Below are positions 50,082 to 58,957 of a DNA stretch of 64,000 bases, in pieces; positions within the stretch are counted from its first letter, which is position 1, and each line of letters begins with the position of its first letter. This DNA comes from Ruixingdingia sedimenti. Lineage in GTDB: Bacteria > Pseudomonadota > Alphaproteobacteria > Rhodobacterales > Rhodobacteraceae. The stretch is from contig NZ_JAVKPH010000013.1 in assembly GCF_031432425.1 (NCBI RefSeq), positions 1-64,000 on the forward strand, in the 5' to 3' direction. The position numbers and the translations under genes were made by a program. The notes under the pieces are model-generated. The model searched no databases. It saw nothing but the letters and a program-made list of their open reading frames with translations, and was not told the origin of the DNA.

Positions 50082-51506
50082 ATGGGCGACAGGCTGCAAC
50101 ATTACGTCGATGGCGCATGGCGGGACCCGCTGGCGCCGGTGCTGCTGGCGGTCGAGAACCCGGCAGACGGGTCGGTGGCGGGGCGCATCGCGCTTGGCGC
50201 CGCGGCGGATGTGGACCGGGCGGTGGCGGCGGCGCGGGCGGCCTTTCCGGCCTGGGCCGCGACGACGCCCGACGAACGCATCGCCCATCTGGCGCGCATC
50301 ACCGGGGAATTGCAGGCCCGCCTGCCGGATCTGGCCGCCACCATCATGCGGGAAATGGGCGCGCCGATCACCTTTGCCCGGCAGGTGCAGGCGGATACCG
50401 CCATCGGCCATCTGCGGCAGGCGATGGCCACATTGCGCGATTTCCGGTTCGAGGAACCGGGGGACGGCTATGGCGTCGTCTACGAACCCGTCGGCGTCGC
50501 GGGTTTCATCACCGCGTGGAACTGGCCCATCAACCTGATCATGACCAAGCTCGCCTACGGTCTTGCCGCCGGTTGCACCGTGGTGCTGAAGCCGAGCGAG
50601 ATCGCGCCGCTGTCGGCCTGCATCCTTGCCGATGCGATCCATGCCGCGGGGCTGCCTGCGGGGGTGTTCAACCTCGTGCAGGGGGATGGCGCGGGGGTGG
50701 GGGCGGCGATTTCGGCGCATCCGGGGATCGACCTCGTATCCTTCACCGGGTCCACCCGGGCGGGGGTACAGGTGGCCAAGGCCGCCGCCGATACGGTCAA
50801 GCGCGTGCATCAGGAACTGGGCGGGAAATCCGCCAACATCATCCTGCCCGATGCCGACCTGCCCCGGGTGGTGGAAACCGGCGTGCGCCGGGCTTTTGCC
50901 AATTCCGGCCAGTCCTGTCAGGCGCCGACGCGGATGCTGGTGCATGTGGATCAGGTGGATCAGGTGGTGGCGATCGCCGCGCGGGTGGCGGGGGCGATCC
51001 GGGTGGGGGACCCTGCGTTGCAGGATACGGAAATGGGCCCCGTCGTATCGGCGGCGCAATACGACCGGGTGCAGGCGATGATCCGAAGCGGCCTCGACGC
51101 GGGGGCGCGCATCGCGGCGGGGGGCCCGGGCAAGCCCGCGGGGCTGGAGCACGGGCATTACGTGCGGCCCACCATCTTCCACGGCGTCACCCCGGATATG
51201 GAGATCGCGCAGGAGGAGATCTTTGGCCCCGTCCTGCCCATTATCGCCTATCGCGACGAGGACGAGGCGGTCGAGATCGCGAACGGTACCCGCTATGGTC
51301 TGTCGTCCTATATCCAGTCGGCGGATGCGGCGCGGGCGATGCGGCTGGCGCGGCGGATGCGGGCGGGGCGGGCCTATGTGAACACGGTGCAGCATCACCT
51401 CGGTGCGCCCTTCGGGGGCTACAAACAGTCGGGCAACGGGCGCGAACAGGGCCCGCATGGCCTGGCCGAGTTTCTCGAGATAAAGGCGATCATCACCGCC
51501 GGCTAG
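50082..51506 (+). CDS. NAD(P)-dependent aldehyde dehydrogenase
   Basis: 474 residues. Catalytic residues: Asn in FITAWNWPIN, Glu in HQELGGKSANI (about 248) and the nucleophile Cys in NSGQSCQAPTRM (about 285). The C-terminal PFGGYKQSGNGREQGPHG motif is also present. It oxidises an aldehyde to its acid. Divergent from the GMC alcohol oxidase gene and followed 77 bases later by a flavin monooxygenase, it probably belongs to one catabolic route. The class is the broad betaine-aldehyde/benzaldehyde-type family; substrate unknown. Confidence 0.93.
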   Translation: MGDRLQHYVDGAWRDPLAPVLLAVENPADGSVAGRIALGAAADVDRAVAAARAAFPAWAATTPDERIAHLARITGELQARLPDLAATIMREMGAPITFARQVQADTAIGHLRQAMATLRDFRFEEPGDGYGVVYEPVGVAGFITAWNWPINLIMTKLAYGLAAGCTVVLKPSEIAPLSACILADAIHAAGLPAGVFNLVQGDGAGVGAAISAHPGIDLVSFTGSTRAGVQVAKAAADTVKRVHQELGGKSANIILPDADLPRVVETGVRRAFANSGQSCQAPTRMLVHVDQVDQVVAIAARVAGAIRVGDPALQDTEMGPVVSAAQYDRVQAMIRSGLDAGARIAAGGPGKPAGLEHGHYVRPTIFHGVTPDMEIAQEEIFGPVLPIIAYRDEDEAVEIANGTRYGLSSYIQSADAARAMRLARRMRAGRAYVNTVQHHLGAPFGGYKQSGNGREQGPHGLAEFLEIKAIITAG

Positions 51507-51583
51507 GCCGCGACCGCAGCCAAGGGCGGCACGAACAACAGGCGGCGGCCCGATCCGCCGGACGACCAGCAGGAGATATGGAC

Positions 51584-52744
51584 ATGACCGCGGTTCGCAA
51601 TTGCCTTGTCGTCGGCGGGGGCGTCGGGGGGCTTTCCGCCGCCATCGCCTTCGCGCAGCGCGGGGTGGAGGTGACGCTGATCGAAAAGCGCCCGGATTTC
51701 AACGTGCCGGGGGTGGGGCTGGGTCAGCCGGCCTGCGCGCTGCGGGTCTATGACAGGTTGGGGGTCCTGCCGCCGATCCTTGATATCGGGGTGCATTACG
51801 GGCACATGGATGTGTTCGACCCCGACTATAACCTGATCATGCACCACGATTTCCAGATGGGGGGCGGGGGCCTTCCGGCCTTCTGCGCGCTGGCGCGGGT
51901 GGACCTGCACCGCATCCTGCTGGACCGGGCGGTTGCGCTCGGCGTGACGATCCGCATGGCGACCGCCCTTTCCGGCATCGGCGAAGGCGACGGCCCGGCC
52001 CGTGTCACGTTCGAGGACGGCGGCACCGGGACCTATGACCTTGTGGCGGGGTTCGATGGCATCCGATCCTCGGTGCGCGACTGGATGGTGGGCGACATGT
52101 TCGGCCCGCGCCCCTCGGGCTTCGGTGCGTGGCGGATCCAGGTGGACCGCCCTTCCCATGTCACGGGGATGGAATTCCTTCAGGGCATCGGCGGCAAGGC
52201 CGGGGCGATCCCCATCGGGCCCGACCGGATGTATCTGTTCAACATCCGCCCCGAACGGTTCGACGAATTCTTTGCGCAGGCCGACATGCACCGCCTGCTG
52301 CGCGAACGGCTGGCGCAGTTCGGCGGCTATGTGCGCGAGATCGCCGACAGCCTGACGCCGCAAAGCCCCATCGTCTATGGCGCGCTGGAGCCTTTCCTGC
52401 TGCCGGGGCCATGGCACCGGGGGCGGGCGGTGGTGGGGGGCGATGCCGCCCATGTGGTGCCGCCGCACCTGACCGCGGGCGCCGCGATGGCGGCCGAGGA
52501 TGCCTGGGCGCTGGCCCGCGCGGTGCTGGACGGCGAGGGGGGGATAGAGGACCGGCTGGCCGCCTACGGGCGCGCGCGCTTTGCCCGCAACGCCTTTGTC
52601 TACAGCTTCGCCCGCGACTGGCTGGCCGCAGAACAGGCGGTGGACAGCCCCGCCGCCCTTGCCGCCGCCGCCGCCGAAATGCGGCGCAACGGATCGCGCC
52701 GGATCGCGGTGGCGGACCGTTTCCTCGAAGACAACCCCCTGTGA
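51584..52744 (+). CDS. FAD-dependent monooxygenase (aromatic/heterocycle type)
   Basis: 386 residues. The Rossmann loop NCLVVGGGVGGLSAAIAFAQ starts at about residue 6; FAD motif 2 appears as VGGDAAHVVPPHLTAGAAMA (about 284-303), and the intermediate DG motif is near VAGFDGIRSSVRDWM. Group A flavin monooxygenases hydroxylate aromatic or N-heterocyclic rings such as salicylate, 6-hydroxynicotinate or 3-hydroxybenzoate. The start at 51584 is favoured by AGGAG 8 bases upstream; the ATG at 51578 is too close to it. Next gene: crotonase, 11 bases later. Confidence 0.9.
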   Translation: MTAVRNCLVVGGGVGGLSAAIAFAQRGVEVTLIEKRPDFNVPGVGLGQPACALRVYDRLGVLPPILDIGVHYGHMDVFDPDYNLIMHHDFQMGGGGLPAFCALARVDLHRILLDRAVALGVTIRMATALSGIGEGDGPARVTFEDGGTGTYDLVAGFDGIRSSVRDWMVGDMFGPRPSGFGAWRIQVDRPSHVTGMEFLQGIGGKAGAIPIGPDRMYLFNIRPERFDEFFAQADMHRLLRERLAQFGGYVREIADSLTPQSPIVYGALEPFLLPGPWHRGRAVVGGDAAHVVPPHLTAGAAMAAEDAWALARAVLDGEGGIEDRLAAYGRARFARNAFVYSFARDWLAAEQAVDSPAALAAAAAEMRRNGSRRIAVADRFLEDNPL

Positions 52745-52755
52745 CGGAGGCCCTG

Positions 52756-53481
52756 ATGAGCCTGATCAAAACCCGCGACGGCGATGTCCTGACGCTGAGC
52801 CTCGACCGCCCCGAGGCGGGCAACCGCATCGACCCGGCGCTGCTGGCGGCGCTGACGGCGGAATATGAAGGTGCCCGCCCGCTGGAAGGCGGTCCCGCGG
52901 TGATCGTGCTGACGGCGGAGGGGCCGGATTTCTCGCTCGGCCGGCAGCGGCCGGAACGGCAGTCGGCGGACCCGCTGGATGTGGTGGCGGAGTTTTCGGC
53001 CATCCAGCGGCTGAACGAGGCGGTGCAGCACTGCCGCGCCGTCACCATCGCCGCCGTGCAGGGCCGGTGCGAGGGCGCGGGCCTGTCGCTGGCGGGGCGC
53101 GCCGACATCGCGCTGATGGCCGAGGATGCGCGGGTCGGCTTTCCCGAAATCCCCCACGGCATCCCGCCGACCATCGTGCTGAGCCACTACCGCTATGTCC
53201 TGCCGCGCAACCTTCTGGGCGACCTGATCTTCACCGGGCGCGAACTGACCGGGGCGGAGGCCGTGGGCGCGGGTCTTGCCGCCCGTGCGGTGCCGGCGGC
53301 GGACCTGCTGGCCACGGCGCAGGCCATGGCGGCAGAGGTGGCGGGCCATGACCGCCGGTCCATCGCGCTGGTCAAGGAGTTCCTGAAACGCACCGAGGGC
53401 CTGCCCGCGCCGCTGGCCCCCGCGCTCGGTATCTCGCTTTACGCCAACGAGATCTCGCACCGGATCCTGTCGAAGGGCTGA
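52756..53481 (+). CDS. Enoyl-CoA hydratase/isomerase family protein
   Basis: 241 residues. Crotonase-fold features: LTLSLDRPEAGNRIDPALLA at the start, the oxyanion-hole region AVQGRCEGAGLSLAGRADIA (about 98-117) and GFPEIPHGIPPTIVL (about 129-143). The usual first catalytic Glu position is uncertain in EGAG, and the second is not conserved in an obvious way, so the reaction (hydration, isomerisation or C-C cleavage) cannot be named. GACGGAG precedes the ATG. Last gene of the ALDH-monooxygenase operon; a strong terminator follows. Confidence 0.88.
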   Translation: MSLIKTRDGDVLTLSLDRPEAGNRIDPALLAALTAEYEGARPLEGGPAVIVLTAEGPDFSLGRQRPERQSADPLDVVAEFSAIQRLNEAVQHCRAVTIAAVQGRCEGAGLSLAGRADIALMAEDARVGFPEIPHGIPPTIVLSHYRYVLPRNLLGDLIFTGRELTGAEAVGAGLAARAVPAADLLATAQAMAAEVAGHDRRSIALVKEFLKRTEGLPAPLAPALGISLYANEISHRILSKG

Positions 53482-53505
53482 CCGCGCCTGCGGGACGGTA
53501 AGGGA

Positions 53506-53538
53506 AAAGGCCCCGGGGTTTCCGGGGCCTTTCGTTTT
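53506..53538 (+). terminator. Intrinsic terminator after crotonase gene
   Basis: AAAGGCCCCGG pairs perfectly with CCGGGGCCTTT around a 5-base loop (53506-53532), followed by CGTTTT. It lies 25 bases after the crotonase stop and ends the rightward operon. Confidence 0.85.
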
Positions 53539-53579
53539 GGGGTCGGGTTCGGCGCGACATCCAACCCTTCCACCGGGCT

Positions 53580-53794
53580 GGCGAAGGCGCGTGCCTTCGC
53601 CATATCCTGCGGGTTCCGCTGCCCCGGCCGGGGGCCCCAAGCCCCCGGCCAGCGCCCGCCCCGCCCATGGCGGGCGCTACTCGCCCGCCGGGGCAGGCGC
53701 TGGCCTCTCCTTTTCGCGTGTGTCCACCGTTTCCAATGGCACCGCCGCGCGAACGGGCGGGGGAAACGCAGTGCGTTTCCTGATCCCGCCCGGC
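53580..53794. repeat. Structured intergenic repeat, family A, copy 3
   Basis: The fullest copy. Hairpin 53580-53601 (GGCGAAGGC(GCGT)GCCTTCGCC) is identical to copy 1. There follow an extra CCGGGGGCC-type palindrome, the middle block GCGCCCGCCCCGCCCATGGC, then GGGCGCTACTCGCCCGCCGG, and the terminal GGGGGAAACGCAGTGCGTTT module. Lies between the crotonase terminator and the convergent dctM gene. Confidence 0.85.
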
Positions 53795-53816
53795 CCGGCC
53801 GTGGGGCCCGGCTGCC

Positions 53817-55106
53817 CTACTGCGTCAGCCCCATGATGAAGCCCACGGGAACGGTGGTCAGTTCCGGGATATAGGTGATCAGGCCCAGGACGATCAGGTA
53901 GATCACCAGGAACGGCAGGACGCCGCGGTAAAGCTCGCCCAAAGGTATCTTGAACAGGGCGTTCGCCGCGAACAGGTTGATGCCGAAGGGCGGCAGGAAC
54001 ATCCCGATGGCAAGGTTGATCGTCACCACCAGCCCGAAATGGATCGGGTCGATGCCCGCGGCCTGCACCACCGGCGCCAGCAGCGGCACGAGGATCAGGA
54101 TCGCCGGCGGCGGGTCCAGAAGGCTGCCCACCAGCAGCAGCACCACGTTGAAGATCAGCAGCATCGCCCAGACCGACAGGTTCATCCCCTGGATCAGCGC
54201 CATGAACTTCTGCGGCAGGCCAGAGGTCGTGACCAGCCAGCCGAAGGCGCTCGACGCCGCGACCAGCAGCATGATCTGCGCCACCAGCACGCTGGAACTG
54301 GTCGCGATGCGCCAGATGTCGGCCCAGCTGAGTTCCTTGTAGATGAATACCGACACGATGATGGAATAGGTGCAGGCGATGCCCGCGGCCTCGGTCGGGG
54401 TGAAAATGCCGCCGTAGATCCCGCCGAGGATCAGCACCGGCGCGAACATCGCCCAAGTGCTGTCGCGCAGCGCCCCCAGCACCACCGGCAGTTGCGGCCG
54501 GGCCGACCGCACCGTCCCCATGACCGAGGCGCGCACCATCACGTAAAGCGACAGCAGCGCCGCGATCATGATCCCCGGCACGACACCAGCCACGAACAGC
54601 TGCGTCACCGACACCTGCGCGGTGATGCCATAGAGGATCATGGCGATGGAGGGCGGGATGATGATGTCGATCACGCCGGTGGCGGCGATCAGGCTGCCGG
54701 AAAACCGCCGGCCATAGCCCTGTTCGATCAGCGTCGGCACCGTCAGCCGGCCGATCGCGGCGACACAGGCCACCGAAGACCCCGACATGGCGCCAAAGAC
54801 AGAGGCCGACCCGATCGCCGCGACCCCCATCGACCCCGGGATCCCGCCCACCAGCGACAGGATCAGCCGGATCAGCCGCCGCGCGATGCCCCCCTGCGCC
54901 ATCACGTCGCCGGCAAAGATGAACAGCGGGATCGCCAGCATCGGAAAGCTGTCGAGCCCGCCGAAGATGCTGGTATGGATGATGCGCAGGTCGGCGGTGC
55001 CGAGATGGTTGATCCCGAGCGCGGTGACGGCCAGCAGGATGATGAAGATCGGCACCCCCGCCACCGTCAGCAGCAGCGGCAATGCAGCAAAGATGGCGCC
55101 GATCAT
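53817..55106 (-). CDS. dctM: TRAP transporter large permease
   Basis: 429 residues with about 12 membrane segments. DctM features include FPMLAIPLFIFAGDVMAQGG, IGSASVFGAMSGSSVACVAA, a DIIIPPSIAMILYGI segment and MFLPPFGINLFA. It is the sodium-coupled channel subunit of a tripartite ATP-independent periplasmic transporter. Its start overlaps the dctQ stop (ATGA). The matching receptor gene is on the opposite side of the enamidase promoter (57206-58219). Confidence 0.95.
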   Translation of the reverse strand: MIGAIFAALPLLLTVAGVPIFIILLAVTALGINHLGTADLRIIHTSIFGGLDSFPMLAIPLFIFAGDVMAQGGIARRLIRLILSLVGGIPGSMGVAAIGSASVFGAMSGSSVACVAAIGRLTVPTLIEQGYGRRFSGSLIAATGVIDIIIPPSIAMILYGITAQVSVTQLFVAGVVPGIMIAALLSLYVMVRASVMGTVRSARPQLPVVLGALRDSTWAMFAPVLILGGIYGGIFTPTEAAGIACTYSIIVSVFIYKELSWADIWRIATSSSVLVAQIMLLVAASSAFGWLVTTSGLPQKFMALIQGMNLSVWAMLLIFNVVLLLVGSLLDPPPAILILVPLLAPVVQAAGIDPIHFGLVVTINLAIGMFLPPFGINLFAANALFKIPLGELYRGVLPFLVIYLIVLGLITYIPELTTVPVGFIMGLTQ

Positions 55107-55672
55107 AGGGCCTGTTCCTCTTCGGTATAGTCCACTGGCGGCGGCAGGGGATCGCGCGACAGAAGCCGCAGCATCAGCATCAGCGCGATGAGGTAGAGCC
55201 CCACCATCACGATGCCCTGCGGCACCCACATCGGAATCCCGAGCGCCTCCGATTTCTGGTTGTAGCGCCAGAGCCGTTCCACCACCCGCTGCGACTGGGT
55301 GGCGAACAGCACCAGCAGCGCCGCCGACCCCACCGAGGTCGCGACGACGATGACGCGCTGCGCCGTTGCGGGCAGGCTGCGCAACATCAGGTCCAGCTTG
55401 AGGTGCAGGCCCATCCATGTCACCGACGCCGAACCGGCGAAGACGACGAGGATCATCAGATAGACCATCGCCTCTTCGGCCCAGCTGAAGGCGTGGTTGA
55501 ACAGATAGCGGCTGCCCGCATTCAGCGTGCAGATCAGCGTGATGATCACCAGCGCGGCGCCGGCGACCTGCTTGCAAAGCGTCGACAGAAAGTCCCCGAT
55601 GCGCAGGACCAGCGCCGGAAAGGCCGGTGTCGCGGCGGGGACGGTCTTGTCTGATCTTCGGGCATCAGACAT
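55103..55672 (-). CDS. dctQ: TRAP transporter small permease
   Basis: 189 residues, four membrane helices, with the DctQ features LICTLNAGSRYLFNHAFSWAE (about residues 45-65) and GSASVTWMGLHLKLDLMLR. It bridges receptor and large permease in the inner membrane. It lies between the enamidase-like gene (26 bases upstream) and dctM, in one leftward operon. Confidence 0.93.
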   Translation of the reverse strand: MSDARRSDKTVPAATPAFPALVLRIGDFLSTLCKQVAGAALVIITLICTLNAGSRYLFNHAFSWAEEAMVYLMILVVFAGSASVTWMGLHLKLDLMLRSLPATAQRVIVVATSVGSAALLVLFATQSQRVVERLWRYNQKSEALGIPMWVPQGIVMVGLYLIALMLMLRLLSRDPLPPPVDYTEEEQAL

Positions 55673-55698
55673 CGTGGGCTCCCTGTGTCTTGTCTCGT

Positions 55699-56895
55699 TC
55701 AATGTGCGCTGGCGTCGAAGGTCTGCATCAGCGTGCTTTTCGCGACGCGGGCCTTGCGGATGGTGGCGGGGGTGTTGCGGCTGCGCCCGACGAAACGCGG
55801 CACCCCGCCCGAAACCACCGCGCCGATGGCGGGCACGTCGCCGTTGCGCAGCCCCGACAGCGCGTCGGATTGCGAACCGCCGTCGCAGGCGTCGATCAGC
55901 ACCACATCGCCGTCGCGCCCGGGGGCCAGCAGGCCGGAATTGCGCCGGTAGACGCGGGCGTTGTTGCCCGTGGCCGCCGCGATCCCCAGTTCGGGGTCGA
56001 GCCCGCCGAGCGCGGCGAGATGGGATATGGTGTACCACATGCCGAGCGGCATGATCCCGCTGCCGGTCGGCGTGTCGGTCGCGATCAGCAGGCGGGGCAG
56101 TTCGCCCTTTTCCGCCAGCAGCCGCGTGACCAGCAGCGCCGTGCGCAGGTTGCCGGCGGTGCACAGTTGCAGCGCCATGCCGCTTTCGTTCACAAGCCGG
56201 GCGAATCCCGCCTCGGGGATCGCCGTCGGGCCGCCGTTGACGTGATAGGATACGTCGGGGTCGATCTTCAGCAGATGTTCGGCCCAGATCCCGCCCGATC
56301 CGGGGATGGACGATCCGCCCGTATGCACCATGGCGATCATGCCGTGCCGCCGCGCCGCCTGCACCAGCGGCGCATATTCCGAAGGGTCGCCGAAGGCGCC
56401 GAAGCCCGCCTTGACCATCCACAGCCCCTGCGCCGCCACCTCGGCCAGGTCGGCCTCTGTCAGGCCGGGTTCGAGGATCAGCGACCCGGCCCAGACCCGC
56501 ATGCCGCCGGGCCGGAAGGTTTCGAAACATTTCATCGCCGCCAGCGCCAGCGCCTTGACGCCCGCCGGGTCCTTGGGCCGGCCGGGCACATGGACCTCTG
56601 ACGCGGAAATCGCGGTGGTCACGCCGCCGTGGACATAGCTTTCCAGAAAGCCCACGGTTTTCTGCCGGGGCGTGTAGTCGCCGAAGGTGATGTGCACATG
56701 GCTGTCGATCAGCCCGGGGCAGGCCATCATGCCGTCGGCGTCGATGATGACGTCGCAGCCCTCGACCTCTGCCGCGCTGGCGGTGCCGACGGCGGTGATC
56801 AGGCCGTCCTGCATGACGATCGTGTCGCCCGTGCCGACCGGCGCGGCGATGTCGCCGCTGAGGATGCGGCCGATGTTGGTGATGGCTACTTTCAT
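55699..56895 (-). CDS. Enamidase-like metal-dependent amidohydrolase
   Basis: 398 residues, amidohydrolase superfamily. Metal ligands: His66 and His68 (LIDSHVHITFGDYTP), Lys162 (MVKAGFGAFG, possibly carboxylated), His191 (AMVHTGGSSIPGS), His218 (VSYHVNGGPTA) and Asp274 (IATDTPTGSG). From memory these segments closely match enamidase (Ena) of Eubacterium barkeri nicotinate fermentation, which opens 6-oxo-1,4,5,6-tetrahydronicotinate to 2-formylglutarate and ammonia. VPGRPKDPAGVKAL and SRNTPP-like SRNTPATIRKA are further matches. Divergent from TRAP dctP across a 29-base palindrome. The best reading is ring-opening of a cyclic enamide or lactam. Confidence 0.82.
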   Translation of the reverse strand: MKVAITNIGRILSGDIAAPVGTGDTIVMQDGLITAVGTASAAEVEGCDVIIDADGMMACPGLIDSHVHITFGDYTPRQKTVGFLESYVHGGVTTAISASEVHVPGRPKDPAGVKALALAAMKCFETFRPGGMRVWAGSLILEPGLTEADLAEVAAQGLWMVKAGFGAFGDPSEYAPLVQAARRHGMIAMVHTGGSSIPGSGGIWAEHLLKIDPDVSYHVNGGPTAIPEAGFARLVNESGMALQLCTAGNLRTALLVTRLLAEKGELPRLLIATDTPTGSGIMPLGMWYTISHLAALGGLDPELGIAAATGNNARVYRRNSGLLAPGRDGDVVLIDACDGGSQSDALSGLRNGDVPAIGAVVSGGVPRFVGRSRNTPATIRKARVAKSTLMQTFDASAH

Positions 56896-56979
56896 CCGCG
56901 ATGTCTTTCTTTCTGCCCCGGTTCCGGCGGGCCGCGCGGCGGGCTTGCGCGCCGTCCAGAATGCGCCGTCAAAAACCAG

Positions 56980-57008
56980 ATTGACTTATCGTCAGACGAT
57001 ATGTCAAT
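56980..57008. promoter_or_regulatory. 29-base palindromic operator, enamidase/dctP promoter
   Basis: ATTGACTTATCGTC-A-GACGATATGTCAAT: two 14-base arms with one mismatch. The core TATCGTCAGACGATA is perfectly symmetric and has the GT-N3-AC spacing of GntR/FCD sites. It lies 84 bases from the enamidase start and 197 bases from dctP. Five bases downstream, ATTGTAAGG (57014-57022) repeats the first half of the sites at 50.0 and 60.3 kb. Confidence 0.7.
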
Positions 57009-57205
57009 CTTCAATTGTAAGGCGCTTCTGCCCGCCTGCCACCCTTTGGGCCGCCTCGGGCGACCATAACGGCGGCAGGACCGGCCCGCACGAAGCCTTT
57101 GCGCAAATCCTGTGCGGTGCAGGGGAACGCACGCCGGATGCCCGGTGCAGAACAAGAACGCCGCCAGCCTGACCGACCAGCCAACAGAGAGAGTGCAGAG
57201 AGACC

Positions 57206-58219
57206 ATGAAACGCAGAAATTTCCTCGCCGCTGCGGTGGTTGCCGCGGGCAGCCTTTGCCTTCCGTCCGTGGCCCTGGCGCAAGAGCCCTTCGTGATGAA
57301 GCTCGGCACCGGCACGCTGAACGATTCGCAGCACGAATGGATGAACACCTTCGCCCGGATCCTCGGCGACAAAAGCGGGGGCCGGATCAAGGTGGAGGTC
57401 TATCCGGCCAGCCAGCTCGGCGCCTCGGGGCGGATGATCGAACAGACGCAGATGAACCTGATCCAGGGCGTCGTCACGCCGCCCGAATTCCTGGCCGGTA
57501 TCGACAGCCGTTTCCAGGCGCTGGCCGCGCCGGGCCTGTTCGATGACTTGGCCCATACGCAGCGCACGCTGGACGACCCGGAATTCAACACCGCCTTTCT
57601 GGCCCTTGGCGCCGATCAGGGGCTGATGGGGATCGGCCTGTTCATTTCGGGCCCCACGGCCTTTGCGTCCAAGCACCCCTGGGTGAAGCCCGAGGATTTC
57701 GCCGGATCCAAGATCCGCGTCGGCGCCGCCGATCTGCAGATGGCGCAGGTGCGCGCGCTTGGCGGCACGCCCATCCCGATGCCGCCGAGCGAGGTTCTGC
57801 CCGCGCTGCAACAGGGCACGCTCGACGGGGTGCTGAGCTGCATCCCGGTGCTGGAGGGTCTGGGCTACATGGACGGCGCGAAATATTTCATCGAGACGAA
57901 CCACGGCGTCATCGCCTCCATCGCCGCGATCTCGCGCGATTTCTACGAGGAACTTCCCGCCGATCTTCAGCCGATGGTGATCGAGGCCGGGCGCGAGGCG
58001 ACGACGCAGGTCTATGACTATTCGCTGTCGGACATCGAACAGTCCAAGAAGGACTGGGTGGCCAAGGGCGGCGAGGTGGTGGAACTGACCGCCGACCAGC
58101 GCAAGGCGCTGATGGAGGTGCTGTTGCCGGTCGGCCCGCAGGTCACGCAGGGCGATGCGAACCTGAACGCCACCTACGAACTGCTCAAGGCCGCGATCGA
58201 ACGCGCGCGGCAGGGCTGA
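57206..58219 (+). CDS. dctP: TRAP transporter substrate-binding protein
   Basis: 337 residues with a signal peptide (1-25, ending ALAQ). The DctP fold is seen in MKLGTGTLNDSQHEWMNTFA, the ligand-Arg segment AGSKIRVGAADLQMAQVRAL and MPPSEVLPALQQGTLDGV. The conserved Arg (KIRV) usually clamps a carboxylate of the ligand, so the substrate is probably an organic acid. It is separated from dctQM by the enamidase gene and the shared regulatory region. Followed by the amino-acid-synthesis family gene. Confidence 0.93.
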   Translation: MKRRNFLAAAVVAAGSLCLPSVALAQEPFVMKLGTGTLNDSQHEWMNTFARILGDKSGGRIKVEVYPASQLGASGRMIEQTQMNLIQGVVTPPEFLAGIDSRFQALAAPGLFDDLAHTQRTLDDPEFNTAFLALGADQGLMGIGLFISGPTAFASKHPWVKPEDFAGSKIRVGAADLQMAQVRALGGTPIPMPPSEVLPALQQGTLDGVLSCIPVLEGLGYMDGAKYFIETNHGVIASIAAISRDFYEELPADLQPMVIEAGREATTQVYDYSLSDIEQSKKDWVAKGGEVVELTADQRKALMEVLLPVGPQVTQGDANLNATYELLKAAIERARQG

Positions 58220-58337
58220 GGCAGGGCCGGGCAGGGCGCGGGCGCGTTGAACACCCCGCGGCCGCGGCCCCCGGGCGCGCGGCCGCGACCGCCGCCCGGG
58301 CCGGTGCCGGGCGTCATTTCAAGGAGCGAGCAAGCAG

Positions 58338-58922
58338 ATGGAAATCAGGATCCGCCGTGTCCTCACCCAGATCGAGGATACCTATGAAGAGGGTGTGACG
58401 CGCGTCGAAACCCCGCAGCGCAAGGCGGCGATCATCTTCGTGATCGAGAACCCGATGGCCGGCACCAAGGGCGCCGACCTGACGGCGATGATCGAGGCCA
58501 GCAGGGACATGGGGCGGATCTTCGGCGAGAAGATCCGCGAGGTGATGGGCGACCGCGAGGTGCAGGGCTATGGCAAGGGCGGCCTTGTCGGGCTGAACGG
58601 CGAGGCCGAACATGCCAACGCCATGCTGACCACCGTTTTCGCCAACCCGATCCGCGAGGCGCTCGGCTGTGGCGAGGCGTGGATTTCCTCGTTCCAGAAA
58701 CTGGCGGTGCCGGGCGAAAAGATCGACATTCCGATGAACCATGTCGATGATGTCTATGTGCGTTCGCATTACGACGGGATGACGGTATCGGTGCCGCGCA
58801 GCCCGCAGGCGGACGAACTGGTGCTGATCTTCTGCGTGTCCACGGGCAAGCGGCTGAACGCGCGTGTGGGCGGCCTGACGCATGAGGACGTGACGGCGCG
58901 CAGGCAGGCCGCGCGGGCATAA
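58338..58922 (+). CDS. 'Amino acid synthesis' (AA_synth) family protein
   Basis: 194 residues. RKAAIIFVIENPMAGTKGAD near residue 28 and GYGKGGLVGLNGEAEHANAM near residue 75 are the conserved segments of PF06684 (amino acid synthesis), a fold related to ring-opening amidohydrolases of the barbiturase/cyanuric-acid-hydrolase type. The activity is uncharacterised, but genes of this family recur beside amidases, flavin reductases and heterocycle transporters. AAGGAGCGAGC precedes the ATG. It lies in one operon with dctP and the amidase. Confidence 0.8.
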   Translation: MEIRIRRVLTQIEDTYEEGVTRVETPQRKAAIIFVIENPMAGTKGADLTAMIEASRDMGRIFGEKIREVMGDREVQGYGKGGLVGLNGEAEHANAMLTTVFANPIREALGCGEAWISSFQKLAVPGEKIDIPMNHVDDVYVRSHYDGMTVSVPRSPQADELVLIFCVSTGKRLNARVGGLTHEDVTARRQAARA

Positions 58923-58957
58923 GGCGGCGGCGCGGGCGAAGGAAGGGGACGGACAGG

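Noticed and set aside
48363..51506. Betaine synthesis (betA-betB) for the GMC/ALDH pair
   Set aside because: The genes are divergent, lack betI, and are followed by a monooxygenase and crotonase; substrate motifs for choline cannot be shown.
49997..51577. An open frame that appears to fuse about 530 residues to the front of the FAD monooxygenase
   Set aside because: The upstream part is out of frame with, and antisense in character to, the aldehyde dehydrogenase that occupies the region; the monooxygenase has its own AGGAG and ATG.
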